This document shows, piece by piece, positions 26,877 through 34,809 of a stretch of DNA of 64,000 bases. Under the pieces are notes generated by a model. That model ran no database searches, had not been told where the DNA came from, and worked only from the letters and a program-made list of their open reading frames with translations. A program made the translations under genes and the position numbers. The stretch comes from Bacillota bacterium (GTDB lineage: Bacteria; Bacillota; Clostridia; Lachnospirales; Lachnospiraceae): assembly GCA_023420935.1 (NCBI GenBank), contig JAEZUR010000100.1, forward strand, positions 1 through 64,000, written 5' to 3'. Every line of letters begins with the position of its first letter. Positions within the stretch are counted from its first letter, which is position 1.

Positions 26877-28061
26877 TTATACGTGGATAACAGAAACAAG
26901 AGGGTCATTGTTTACGTTATGTAATCTTAAGTATTTCACTCCAAGAAAATTCTGTATTACAGTACAGGCTCCCCCTAGGAGAATGGAATTATCTTTAAGG
27001 GTAGATGCTGCTAGCGCTTGAAAACAGCTCATTTTACAGCTTAATTTACCTTCGATGCGATTAACCAAATCAGGAAAGGCAGCTGTGAAGGAACTGTTAA
27101 TCACAACGATATCTGGATTATAGGCATTTAGTATGTTGTTTACGCATACAGCCATGTATTTTACAAACTTATCCGCGATTAAGATAGCGTCGGGATCGTT
27201 TGCATGATAATTAGCCTCGAATTGTTGGAAATTAGCTTGGGCAAGACCTTTCTTCTTAGCAAACTCTTCTAATAGAACTCGCTCTGATAAATATTGCTCC
27301 AGACATCCATGGTTACCACATGGGCATTCTCTTCCATCGATCTCAACTATAGTATGTCCAAATTCTCCTGCGAATCCGTTGAAGCCGGTATATAATTTGT
27401 GATTCATGGTTAGTCCGAGACCAACACCAGAATGAATACTGATATTTGCAATGTTAGGTTGGTCGTATACAAAGGTCTTTTCTGCAATAACGGAAAGATT
27501 TGCTTCGTTTTCAAGTACAACTGGCGCATGGAAAATACGTTCCAACTCACCTGCAAAATCAATTCCTGTTAAATTATAATAAGGAGCAAAGGTAACTTGA
27601 TTATTTAAAACCACACCGTGTATGGCCATGGAGATACCTACTAACCCATAAGGTGATTCTGGTGCTAGAACAATCATGGATTCAATCAGTTGGGTTAAGG
27701 TGTCCAGTAGCTGGTGGCTATCATTTGGCGCTTTGATTTGTTTTAATTGATATTCTTCCCCATGTAAATCTGTTAGGAGGGCTGAAATAGTATTCACACC
27801 AAGGTCGATACTAATTACGAAACCGGCCTTTTTATGAAAAGATAAAAGGATAGGTTTTCTACCGAGACTGGTATCATCATTACCAATTTCAATGACTAAT
27901 TTTTTGTTAATTAATTCTTGAACAATTGCTGAAATTGTTGCTTTCGTAAGTCCGAGACTTTTGGATAAAGCAGCTCTTGAGATTGGATCCTGGTTAATAA
28001 TTGTCTCCAATACTATGTGGCTATTGATGTCTCGAATTAATTCTTTACTTCCGGTTATCAT
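26877..28061 (-). CDS. xylR: ROK-family transcriptional repressor (xylose repressor)
   Basis: Protein of 394 aa. The N-terminal winged HTH (about 18-65) has SRAALSKSLGLTKATISAIVQELI. The ROK domain follows with ISIDLGVNTISALLTD, GVGLGLTMNHKLYTGFNGFAGEFGH-type sequence and the zinc motif CPCGNHGCLEQYLS. XylR repressors leave DNA when xylose is bound. It is divergent from xylB, with an operator matching the XylR consensus between them, so the assignment is strong by context. The start at 28061 has GGAGG 5 nt upstream; an ATG 12 nt earlier has none. Confidence 0.9.
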   Translation of the reverse strand: MITGSKELIRDINSHIVLETIINQDPISRAALSKSLGLTKATISAIVQELINKKLVIEIGNDDTSLGRKPILLSFHKKAGFVISIDLGVNTISALLTDLHGEEYQLKQIKAPNDSHQLLDTLTQLIESMIVLAPESPYGLVGISMAIHGVVLNNQVTFAPYYNLTGIDFAGELERIFHAPVVLENEANLSVIAEKTFVYDQPNIANISIHSGVGLGLTMNHKLYTGFNGFAGEFGHTIVEIDGRECPCGNHGCLEQYLSERVLLEEFAKKKGLAQANFQQFEANYHANDPDAILIADKFVKYMAVCVNNILNAYNPDIVVINSSFTAAFPDLVNRIEGKLSCKMSCFQALAASTLKDNSILLGGACTVIQNFLGVKYLRLHNVNNDPLVSVIHV

Positions 28062-28104
28062 AAGTGCCTCCATCTAAGATTATCGTGAGTCATGATTTTA
28101 TCAT

Positions 28105-28274
28105 ACTTTTTCTCTTGCGAGCAAGAAAAAGTGTCTTCGCGAGTATGTACAATTGCTACGCAATTGTCCCGCGGCCACTTTTTCCCTTGTAAACAAGAAA
28201 AAGTGTCTTCGCGAGTTTAATTGCTACGCAATTAACCCACAAGCATTTTTACCCTTGCAAGCAAGTAAAAATGC
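28105..28274 (+). repeat. Element D cluster: three short hairpins with a common loop
   Basis: Three hairpins share a CTTG-rich loop but differ in stem: 28105-28132 (stem ACTTTTTCT), 28176-28205 (stem CACTTTTTC) and 28243-28274 (stem GCATTTTTAC). Between them lie two copies of AATTGCTACGCAATT and repeated TCTTCGCGAGT. Similar hairpins recur at 42166 and 59134. The cluster occupies the gap 28062-28389 between xylR and the xylB promoter. Confidence 0.8.
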
Positions 28275-28389
28275 TTTTGCGAGTATTTTAGCATATAAAT
28301 GGTGGGTTGAAAAGAGTTCTGTAACGAATAGTTTTACGAAAAATGGAGAAATTTAATAGGAAAAGTAGTGATAATTGTACAGAGATACA

Positions 28390-28456
28390 TTGACAAGAAA
28401 GCAAAATCTTGTTATATTTAAACTAGTAATAGAAATTAGTTTAGTGATTAAACTAA
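28390..28456 (+). promoter_or_regulatory. xylB promoter and XylR operator
   Basis: TTGACA (28390-28395), 17 nt, TATATT (28413-28418). Downstream lies a perfect inverted repeat, TTAGTTTA (28436-28443), spacer GTGAT, TAAACTAA (28449-28456). This matches the known xyl operator type TTAGTTTG-N-CAAACTAA of Gram-positive bacteria. A second, weaker pair AAACTAGT/ATTAGTTT overlaps it. Binding would block transcription just after the start. Confidence 0.85.
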
Positions 28457-28479
28457 AGAAGATTAAAGGAGGAACTATC

Positions 28480-29949
28480 ATGCTATATATAGGTGTTGAT
28501 TTAGGAACATCATCCGTAAAATTATTAGTTATGGATCAAGCTGGTGCAATAAAAAATATCGTTACAAGGGAATATCCATTATCTTTCCCAAAGCCAGGCT
28601 GGTCTGAACAGAATCCAGAGGATTGGTATAGCCAGTTAATGGATGGTTTAAAAGAATTATTACAGGGACAGAACAAAGACGAGATCGATGGTATCAGCTT
28701 TAGTGGACAGATGCATGGTATGGTTATTCTTGACGAAAATGATAAAGTAATTCGTCCGGCGATTCTATGGAACGATGGAAGAACACAGGAAGAATGCGAT
28801 TACTTAAATAACGAGATTGGTAGAGATAAAATTTCTGAATATACAGCTAATATTGCATTAACTGGATTTACTGCACCTAAGCTTTTATGGGTAAAGAAAC
28901 ACGAACCAGATAATTTTGCTAAAATTAAGAAAATAATGCTTCCAAAAGACTACATTGCATATATGTTATCTGGCGTTCATTGTACAGACGTATCAGATGC
29001 TTCCGGTATGTTATTATTCGATGTTAAGAACAAATGTTGGTCTAAAGAAATGTTAGATATCTGTGATTTAAAAGAAGAGCAGATGGCTAAGATTTTCGAA
29101 AGCTATCAAGTAGTTGGAACTGTAACAGAGCAGATTGCCAAAGAATTAGGTATTCCAGCAACCACGAAAGTAATCGCTGGTGGTGGAGACAACGCTGTAG
29201 CAGCAGTAGGTAATGGTACCGTTGGCCATGGTATGTGTAGCGTATCCATCGGAACTTCAGGAACTGTATTTATTGCAACAAAAGAATTTGCAGTGGATGA
29301 TCACAATTCTCTTCATTCCTTTGCACATGCAGATGGAAAATATCATTTTATGGGATGTATGCTTTCTGCAGCATCTTGTAATAAATGGTGGATGGATGAC
29401 ATTATTCGTACGAAAGAATATGCCAAAGAACAAGAAAACATCAAAGAGTTAGGTAAAAATAATGTATTCTTCTTACCTTACTTAATGGGTGAAAGAACAC
29501 CTCACAACAATCCAAACGCAAGAGGTACTTTTGTAGGTATGACATTAGATACAAGTCGTGAAGACATGACACAGGCTGTATTAGAAGGTGTAGCATTTGC
29601 ACTTCGTGATTCTGTTGAGATCGCTAAATCACTTGGTATGAATGTTGAACGTGTTCGTATTCTTGGTGGTGGAGCAAAGAGCCCATTATGGTGCAAAATC
29701 GTTGCCAACATAATGAACGTTAAGGTTGATAAGATTAATAGTGTTGAGGGACCAGCGTTTGGAGCAGCTATCTTAGCAGCAGTAGGTTGTGGACAATACG
29801 CAACAGTTGAAGAAGCTAGCAACAAATTAATTGAAGTAATCTCAACAACAGAACAGGATGCGGAAGTAGTTTCCTTGTATGAAGAGAAATATAAGGTCTT
29901 CCGTGATATTTATCCAGCATTAAAAGATGTTTATGACAAAATGGTTTAA
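28480..29949 (+). CDS. xylB: Xylulokinase
   Basis: FGGY-family sugar kinase of 489 aa, the normal length. Motifs: YIGVDLGTSSVKLL (N-terminal phosphate loop), ISFSGQMHGMV, ILWNDGRTQEEC (substrate side), AGGGDNAVAAVGNG, and LGGGAKSPLWCKIVANI (adenosine site). It phosphorylates D-xylulose to feed the pentose phosphate route. The ATG at 28480 has AAAGGAGG 7 nt upstream. No xylose isomerase lies in the window. Control by the divergent XylR is expected from the operator. Confidence 0.95.
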   Translation: MLYIGVDLGTSSVKLLVMDQAGAIKNIVTREYPLSFPKPGWSEQNPEDWYSQLMDGLKELLQGQNKDEIDGISFSGQMHGMVILDENDKVIRPAILWNDGRTQEECDYLNNEIGRDKISEYTANIALTGFTAPKLLWVKKHEPDNFAKIKKIMLPKDYIAYMLSGVHCTDVSDASGMLLFDVKNKCWSKEMLDICDLKEEQMAKIFESYQVVGTVTEQIAKELGIPATTKVIAGGGDNAVAAVGNGTVGHGMCSVSIGTSGTVFIATKEFAVDDHNSLHSFAHADGKYHFMGCMLSAASCNKWWMDDIIRTKEYAKEQENIKELGKNNVFFLPYLMGERTPHNNPNARGTFVGMTLDTSREDMTQAVLEGVAFALRDSVEIAKSLGMNVERVRILGGGAKSPLWCKIVANIMNVKVDKINSVEGPAFGAAILAAVGCGQYATVEEASNKLIEVISTTEQDAEVVSLYEEKYKVFRDIYPALKDVYDKMV

Positions 29950-30000
29950 TTTGAGTTAAATAAGAAGTTGATAATCTTAATAGAATAAATGTATTGAATG

Positions 30001-30041
30001 AAAAGATTTTCAGATTGTACTCACGTCTGAAAATCTTTTTT
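30001..30041 (+). terminator. Terminator of xylB
   Basis: AAAAGATTTTCAG (30001-30013) pairs with CTGAAAATCTTTT (30027-30039), followed by further T residues. Confidence 0.88.
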
Positions 30042-30139
30042 GTTGTCTGGTATTTTATTTTGTTATAAAATGGAATTATATAGTATGTTTGTACTATTGA
30101 ATTATTCACTTAAAACCAATATAGTAATAAGTGTATTAA

Positions 30140-30167
30140 TTTTACAGAAATATACTTATCTGTAAAA
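30140..30167. promoter_or_regulatory. Inverted repeat before the toxin gene
   Basis: TTTTACAGA (30140-30148) and TCTGTAAAA (30159-30167) form a 9-bp perfect inverted repeat 31 nt before the toxin start. It could be an operator or an mRNA hairpin. No matching copy is seen elsewhere in the window. Confidence 0.4.
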
Positions 30168-30198
30168 ATAAGGTCAACTTATAACTGGAGGGGAAATA

Positions 30199-31878
30199 TT
30201 GAGTGAGTCAAAAAAAAGGGGAAGTGGTGAAGTTCGGAATGAATCCTACATATCTGCAACTGGTCGTGTAGGGTTAGAATTTGACAATGTGGAACCCTTA
30301 AGAAATCTAATTGATCGGATCACAGATGACCTAAATCCAAAGGTCTTAATGAATTTAGAAGATGTTGAATCCTGTTTAAAGAAATTGAGATTTAGCAAGT
30401 TATCCTTGCAAGACGAATTAGACCAATGTAGAAATTCTATTCATAGACAGAATCGATCACTAAAGGAATTTAAATCCCAATTTGAGAAGTATGTGAATAA
30501 AGTTAAGGACACTGAGGCGTCGATAATAGAGCAATTAGGAACAATAGTATGTGACTATGATACATCTACGAATTCAGCTGCTCTTGATACTGTTAATGTG
30601 AATACAGAGATACAATGCGTGAAGTTATCTGTCACAACAGAACCAGAAGAGGTTGATGATGGAACTCTATTTGATGGGCTTAAAGATTTTTTTAATGAGA
30701 TCGCAGAAGCCGCCGAAGAGGCGGCTAAAACAACTACTGAAGTCGCATCAACAGCATTAGAAGATCTGGGAGAGTTCTTAGAAGATAGTGGTTTATCTGA
30801 ACCATTTAAGGAATTTGAAAAGTTATTTGAGTACAGAAGAGAAGTTATAGAACAAATAGGGGTTCCACAGGTTAATATATTTGGAAAAATAGTAGATATC
30901 ATTGAAACGTATCAAGGAAAAAGAGAAGAGATTGGCTCCTATATCGAAGGTCTTAATGTGTTTGCGATTTCAGATTTTGTAGGTGCATATACTGGGACAA
31001 GAACAGATGATCAAAGTAATATATTTTCTATATTAGGTAGCTATGCAAAGGGGATGCGCATTGAAGGATTTGAAGAAACTGCAAAAGCATTGTTAGAAAC
31101 GGCAGGAGATCCTTTTGGAACATTAGAAAATCTAAATAAAATGTTAGCTTATCCAAAAGAGAGTACGCAAGCGCTAAAAGAAAGCCTGAACGAATTTACC
31201 AATAAAAAGATAGTAAATGGGACTGCGGATGATAAATCTACATTTGCTGGTCAATTACTGTTTGAGGCAATTACTTGGGTGGTTAGTGCTTCAGAGGCAA
31301 AAGCTGCGTCGAATGCATCTAAACTGGCAACTAAAGAAGAGAAGATAGTTGAGAAGCTGGATGATATTGCGGAAGAGGCTAGAAAGGCGAAGATAGGTAG
31401 TGTATCTAGTAAGGGTGGCATAGATACTATTGATGGATTTAAAGTAATAGATGGGAAGATTAATATAAATGGAAAAACCATCTCTGTAGAAGATTATCAA
31501 AAAATAAGATCATTTTCTATTAAAAACGCTGATAGTGATACTATGACGTTAGGAAAATTTGAAGTAAAATTAGTTGATGGTCAGAAAGTTGCAGGACCTA
31601 ATTCGTATACAACTAAAGCGGGAGATACAACATATTTTGACTTAGGAAATGATTGGGGAAAAATAGAAAAGAAATATAATCTAGATGATAGTGAGATGTT
31701 TGAATTATTTAATAAACCTGCATTAGATGATGCTGTAGCATCTGGCAAAGCTATTCGATTTTCACATAATCCAAATAAATATGGAGATTGTGCTTTAAAG
31801 GAAGAATGGGAATATTTGAAAAAGAAATATGGATATATTAAATTAAAAAAGATAGGAGATTATTGGTATGCAGAATAA
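30199..31878 (+). CDS. Putative polymorphic toxin (LXG/WXG-like N-terminus, C-terminal toxin domain)
   Basis: Protein of 559 aa without a signal peptide. The N-terminal third (about 15-125) is helical, with FKSQFEKYVNKVKDTEASI resembling WXG100/LXG export modules. The middle is Ala/Glu-rich and helical. The C-terminal domain (about 430-559) is separate in style: DTMTLGKFEVKL, TTYFDLGNDWGKIEKKY, FNKPALDDAV, FSHNP and a final DYWYAE. I cannot name the toxin activity. The start is TTG at 30199 with GGAGGGG 7 nt upstream. The next gene overlaps by 11 nt and reads as the immunity protein. No type VII secretion gene is in the window. Confidence 0.7.
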   Translation: MSESKKRGSGEVRNESYISATGRVGLEFDNVEPLRNLIDRITDDLNPKVLMNLEDVESCLKKLRFSKLSLQDELDQCRNSIHRQNRSLKEFKSQFEKYVNKVKDTEASIIEQLGTIVCDYDTSTNSAALDTVNVNTEIQCVKLSVTTEPEEVDDGTLFDGLKDFFNEIAEAAEEAAKTTTEVASTALEDLGEFLEDSGLSEPFKEFEKLFEYRREVIEQIGVPQVNIFGKIVDIIETYQGKREEIGSYIEGLNVFAISDFVGAYTGTRTDDQSNIFSILGSYAKGMRIEGFEETAKALLETAGDPFGTLENLNKMLAYPKESTQALKESLNEFTNKKIVNGTADDKSTFAGQLLFEAITWVVSASEAKAASNASKLATKEEKIVEKLDDIAEEARKAKIGSVSSKGGIDTIDGFKVIDGKININGKTISVEDYQKIRSFSIKNADSDTMTLGKFEVKLVDGQKVAGPNSYTTKAGDTTYFDLGNDWGKIEKKYNLDDSEMFELFNKPALDDAVASGKAIRFSHNPNKYGDCALKEEWEYLKKKYGYIKLKKIGDYWYAE

Positions 31879-32212
31879 AACAGTTGAAGAAATAGCAGAA
31901 TTATTAACAGATTATTTAATAAAATATTTTGGTGATAAGTTAGAAGATTTTGAAATTTTCAATCTTCAGGATGAGCCATATAAAACATTTAGTATCCGTT
32001 TTCAAGCATATAAATATTTTATTATACTGCTAAATTGTGATAGAGGAAGATTTGGTTGCAGTATACAATTTGGGGAGACAAATTATATACCTTTAGAAAA
32101 TAGTCAAAAGTGGATAGAAAAGGCAGACCTGGAAGTGTTTTTTAAGGAATTTAAGGAGCAAATTGAGATTAGAATACCAGATAAATTTCTTCAGGCAAAA
32201 GGATGGAAGTAA
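31868..32212 (+). CDS. Probable immunity protein for the upstream toxin
   Basis: Protein of 114 aa, cytosolic, mixed alpha and beta. It has FSIRFQAYKYFIILLNCDRG, FGCSIQFGE and a C-terminal RIPDKFLQAKGWK motif. The 11-nt overlap with the toxin gene and AGGAG just before the start show tight coupling, as needed for an antidote. The immunity role is inferred from position, size and overlap; I cannot assign a named Imm family. Base composition is more AT-rich than in nearby core genes, suggesting transfer. Confidence 0.65.
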   Translation: MQNKTVEEIAELLTDYLIKYFGDKLEDFEIFNLQDEPYKTFSIRFQAYKYFIILLNCDRGRFGCSIQFGETNYIPLENSQKWIEKADLEVFFKEFKEQIEIRIPDKFLQAKGWK

Positions 32213-32349
32213 AATATAAGTAGGTATTAAAAATATTGAATATCTTAATTATTCACATAAGTCTATGAAGATGGAAAAATGTTTCTTAGGATAATAGGGG
32301 AACTTAAGAATGGATTGCAGGAGAATGTTTGGTTACAAGGAGTATAATC

Positions 32350-32835
32350 GTGATTGAGAAAACTGTAGTGAAAGTCACAGTTGCACGTGTAAAATGTAAT
32401 AGGTGTAAATTTGAACGAACCCTTTATTTTATGTCTAATTATTCATATGGAGAGCGAGTAGTTACCACAAAAGATGGGAAATATTGCGCGTATGTAAATA
32501 TGCTAGAAGATTCTACAATTTCTGAAATAGAAAAATTCTGTGATGAAATTTTTATAGATAAAAAAATTTCTATGTCAAGGAATAAAATTTCAAGAATTGT
32601 TGCTAAAATTTATGGAATCACATGTGATAATATTAATGGAGAAAAGATTGATACCTCTACAAATTGGAAATGTAGTAATTGTGAAAATGGAGAACTGGAA
32701 GAAGATAAGGACTATGGGGAAAGGCTTATAGATTTAGAAATGAAATATGTAAGTCATGATAACTGGAACCTACTTAAAGAACATGAAAAAAGATTAATGG
32801 TGGAAAGTGAATTAATAAGACAAAAATTTATTTAA
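32350..32835 (+). CDS. Zinc-ribbon hypothetical protein in the toxin locus
   Basis: Protein of 161 aa. It has two Cys pairs, CNRC near residue 16 and CSNC near residue 115, that could bind one zinc, a central helical part (EIEKFCDEIFIDKKISMSRN) and a Glu/Lys-rich helical tail. I do not recognise the family. GTG at 32350 has AAGGAG 7 nt upstream; an in-frame TTG at 32329 does not. It may be an additional immunity or accessory gene, based only on its location and AT-rich composition. Confidence 0.6.
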   Translation: MIEKTVVKVTVARVKCNRCKFERTLYFMSNYSYGERVVTTKDGKYCAYVNMLEDSTISEIEKFCDEIFIDKKISMSRNKISRIVAKIYGITCDNINGEKIDTSTNWKCSNCENGELEEDKDYGERLIDLEMKYVSHDNWNLLKEHEKRLMVESELIRQKFI

Positions 32836-33030
32836 TGTTATCAAAACGATTATACTGGTTGTAATATAGCCTTCTTGGCATCCACTCCAACGAGTCAGGG
32901 ATAATAAGATTATCCCTTTGTCGTAAACAGTCAGATGGTTCTCCTTGCTTTCTATCACCTGTTGTGTTAGTAGGGTGTTAGAAATGATAGAAAGTGATAG
33001 AAAGTGTGTTATTATGGAATTGTATAAAAT

Positions 33031-33443
33031 GAAACTGTTGAATTGATGGAAATATATACACCTGACTTAAAAAAGAAGTTATTGCATTTGCGAATACAAG
33101 TGGCGGAACAGTCTATGTTGGTGTGCGTGATAATGGAGATATCATAGGCCTTGTTAATGTTGACTTTGTAATGCAGCAAATATCTAATTCCTTAGAAAAT
33201 GCAGAAGGTGCATTTCGAGTTGTTTTACCTAACATGCATGTACGTGAACTTAGTGAAGAGGACGAAAAATATTTACCGATTTTCAGATTATTTGAACAGT
33301 ACAAAGAAATTAAACGTTCTGATGTTGAGAGTTCCTTGGGAATAGGAACAACATATGCAATCAATATTCTGAAAGAACTGCAGGATAAAGAATTAATCAT
33401 TAAAATTGGTAATGGTAAGCTGACCAGGTATATGTTAAAGTAA
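33031..33443 (+). pseudogene. Decayed AlbA_2/Schlafen-type ATP-binding DNA-binding protein gene
   Basis: The frame from 33031 encodes ETVELMEIYTPDLK and then breaks in a run of six A (33069-33074). One extra A would restore KKEVIAFANTSGGTVYVGV, the conserved N-terminus of AlbA_2 domains. Reading continues to 33443, but the protein jumps from the early AlbA_2 region (DFVMQQISN) to a typical C-terminal end (AFRVVLPNM, then a helix-turn-helix tail). The middle, usually 200-300 residues, is therefore deleted. No good start codon is left either. It is a remnant beside the toxin locus. Confidence 0.75.
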
Positions 33444-33509
33444 AATAATATACCGTCATCAAGGAGTCTAAATGAATTCCAATATTGCTTGACAAAAGAT
33501 TAAGTAAAA

Positions 33510-33549
33510 TTGACACTAGATATCCAGAATGATATACTTAAGCGCATAA
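33510..33549 (+). promoter_or_regulatory. Promoter and operator of the LacI-type regulator gene
   Basis: TTGACA (33510-33515), 17 nt, TATACT (33533-33538). TTAAGCGCATAA (33538-33549), a LacI-type imperfect palindrome centred on GCGC, overlaps the end of the -10 box and the start point. The same 12 bp occurs at the transporter promoter, so autorepression is likely. Confidence 0.8.
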
Positions 33550-33571
33550 GATGCATCTTAAGGAGGATATT

Positions 33572-34486
33572 ATGGCGACAAATAGGATAACAATGAAAGA
33601 TATTGCCAACGAGGCAGGGGTTTCTACTGCTACGGTTTCCTATGTATTGAACTATTCAGAAAAAGAGAAGATCAGTCATGAAACAAGAATGCGTATCTTT
33701 GAAGCTGCCAATAAATTGAAGTATGTTCCTAATATGAATGCCAAATCTTTAGCTAGCCAGAGAAGTTATCTGGTTGGAATTATAATAAATATGGAAGAAC
33801 GAAATAAAAAGAGCAAGATTTTTCAATACTATGATCTTGCTAGAGAGATACAAAGATGTTTATATCCGAAAGGATATGATATCGTGCTGTTGCCAACAAA
33901 GGAAATGGTTAAGGATATCGCAATTGGACAAAAGCGTTCTCTGGATGCAGTATTTATCATGGATATGGATGAGGAACGATTCAAGTTAATTGCCAATCAG
34001 TTTTATGTACCAGCAATATTTATTGAAGGTTATATTGAAGATCCAATTTTCTGTAAAATAGTAACGGATTATAGTGCAGTCATGGAAAAGGCAAAGGAAC
34101 AATTAGGAAATGATTTTTATGTAGTAATGGAGGATCACTCCAATAAAAACGTGTACGAGATTATATCTCGTTCTGTGGCGGAAAAAGATATCTTTGTGAA
34201 TAGATACGATAGTAATCTAATACAGTTTTTACAAGCGCATAATAATCAAAAGGGTTTGATAATAGGCGAAATTCTAGGAATGCAAGTTGAGAATTATGTG
34301 GATAATCGAAATATTAGTGTGGTTGTAAACTCAGAGAGAGATATCATGCTGCTGCCAGACACGAAGAACATTGTTGTAAGTAATAAAAGAAAAGCAGAAA
34401 AAGCAGTGGAGATCATGGAGCGTTTATTACGACTAGATAATGCTAATGAAGTGGAACGGGTTACCTATATGCAACCTGTGGTTTAA
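33572..34486 (+). CDS. LacI-family transcriptional regulator of the maltodextrin locus
   Basis: Protein of 304 aa, slightly short for the family. The N-terminal HTH (about 5-55) is ITMKDIANEAGVSTATVSYVL with hinge residues NAKSLASQ. The effector-binding part is divergent from the usual periplasmic-binding fold (VGIIINMEERNKKSK, LDAVFIMDMDEERF). It probably represses the downstream importer and GH13 genes and itself, since one 12-bp operator lies on both promoters. Start at ATG 33572 with AAGGAGG upstream. A maltodextrin-type inducer is inferred from the neighbours. Confidence 0.88.
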   Translation: MATNRITMKDIANEAGVSTATVSYVLNYSEKEKISHETRMRIFEAANKLKYVPNMNAKSLASQRSYLVGIIINMEERNKKSKIFQYYDLAREIQRCLYPKGYDIVLLPTKEMVKDIAIGQKRSLDAVFIMDMDEERFKLIANQFYVPAIFIEGYIEDPIFCKIVTDYSAVMEKAKEQLGNDFYVVMEDHSNKNVYEIISRSVAEKDIFVNRYDSNLIQFLQAHNNQKGLIIGEILGMQVENYVDNRNISVVVNSERDIMLLPDTKNIVVSNKRKAEKAVEIMERLLRLDNANEVERVTYMQPVV

Positions 34487-34498
34487 ATATAACAGATA

Positions 34499-34540
34499 AA
34501 AAGAAACCGTGATTATTACCAAATGTACGGTTTCTTTTTT
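34499..34540 (+). terminator. Terminator of the regulator gene
   Basis: AAAGAAACCGT (34500-34510) pairs with ACGGTTTCTTT (34527-34537), followed by T residues. Confidence 0.85.
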
Positions 34541-34722
34541 TTGACCTTAAAATTTTGTTAAGTACTTAAGTAAAGATAATCCATCTGTTATAAAACTGTT
34601 GTATGGATAGGGAATGAGACGGGTAAGAAGCTGATAGGAGAATTGTTAAGTAAATTAAGTGAAAAACTAACAAATTTAGTTTTGTATATTTTGATGAAAA
34701 TGGAAAATATGCATAAATATCA

Positions 34723-34772
34723 TTGACTGATTTTTGAAAGGGTACTATACTTACAGTAGTTTAAGCGCATAA
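34723..34772 (+). promoter_or_regulatory. Promoter and operator of the maltodextrin transport operon
   Basis: TTGACT (34723-34728), 17 nt, TATACT (34746-34751). TTAAGCGCATAA (34761-34772) follows 9 nt after the -10 box and is identical to the operator before the regulator gene. The stretch 34543-34722 shows no other feature. Confidence 0.8.
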
Positions 34773-34809
34773 GTAACATAAGTAAAAGTGGAAAGGGTGA
34801 ACAGGATTT

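Noticed and set aside
28105..28274. CRISPR-like array between xylR and xylB
   Set aside because: Units are imperfect hairpins of changing sequence, spacers are not of constant length and no cas gene is present.
30199..33443. Prophage or insertion sequence
   Set aside because: No integrase, transposase, phage structural gene or flanking direct repeats were seen; the patch is better read as a toxin locus.
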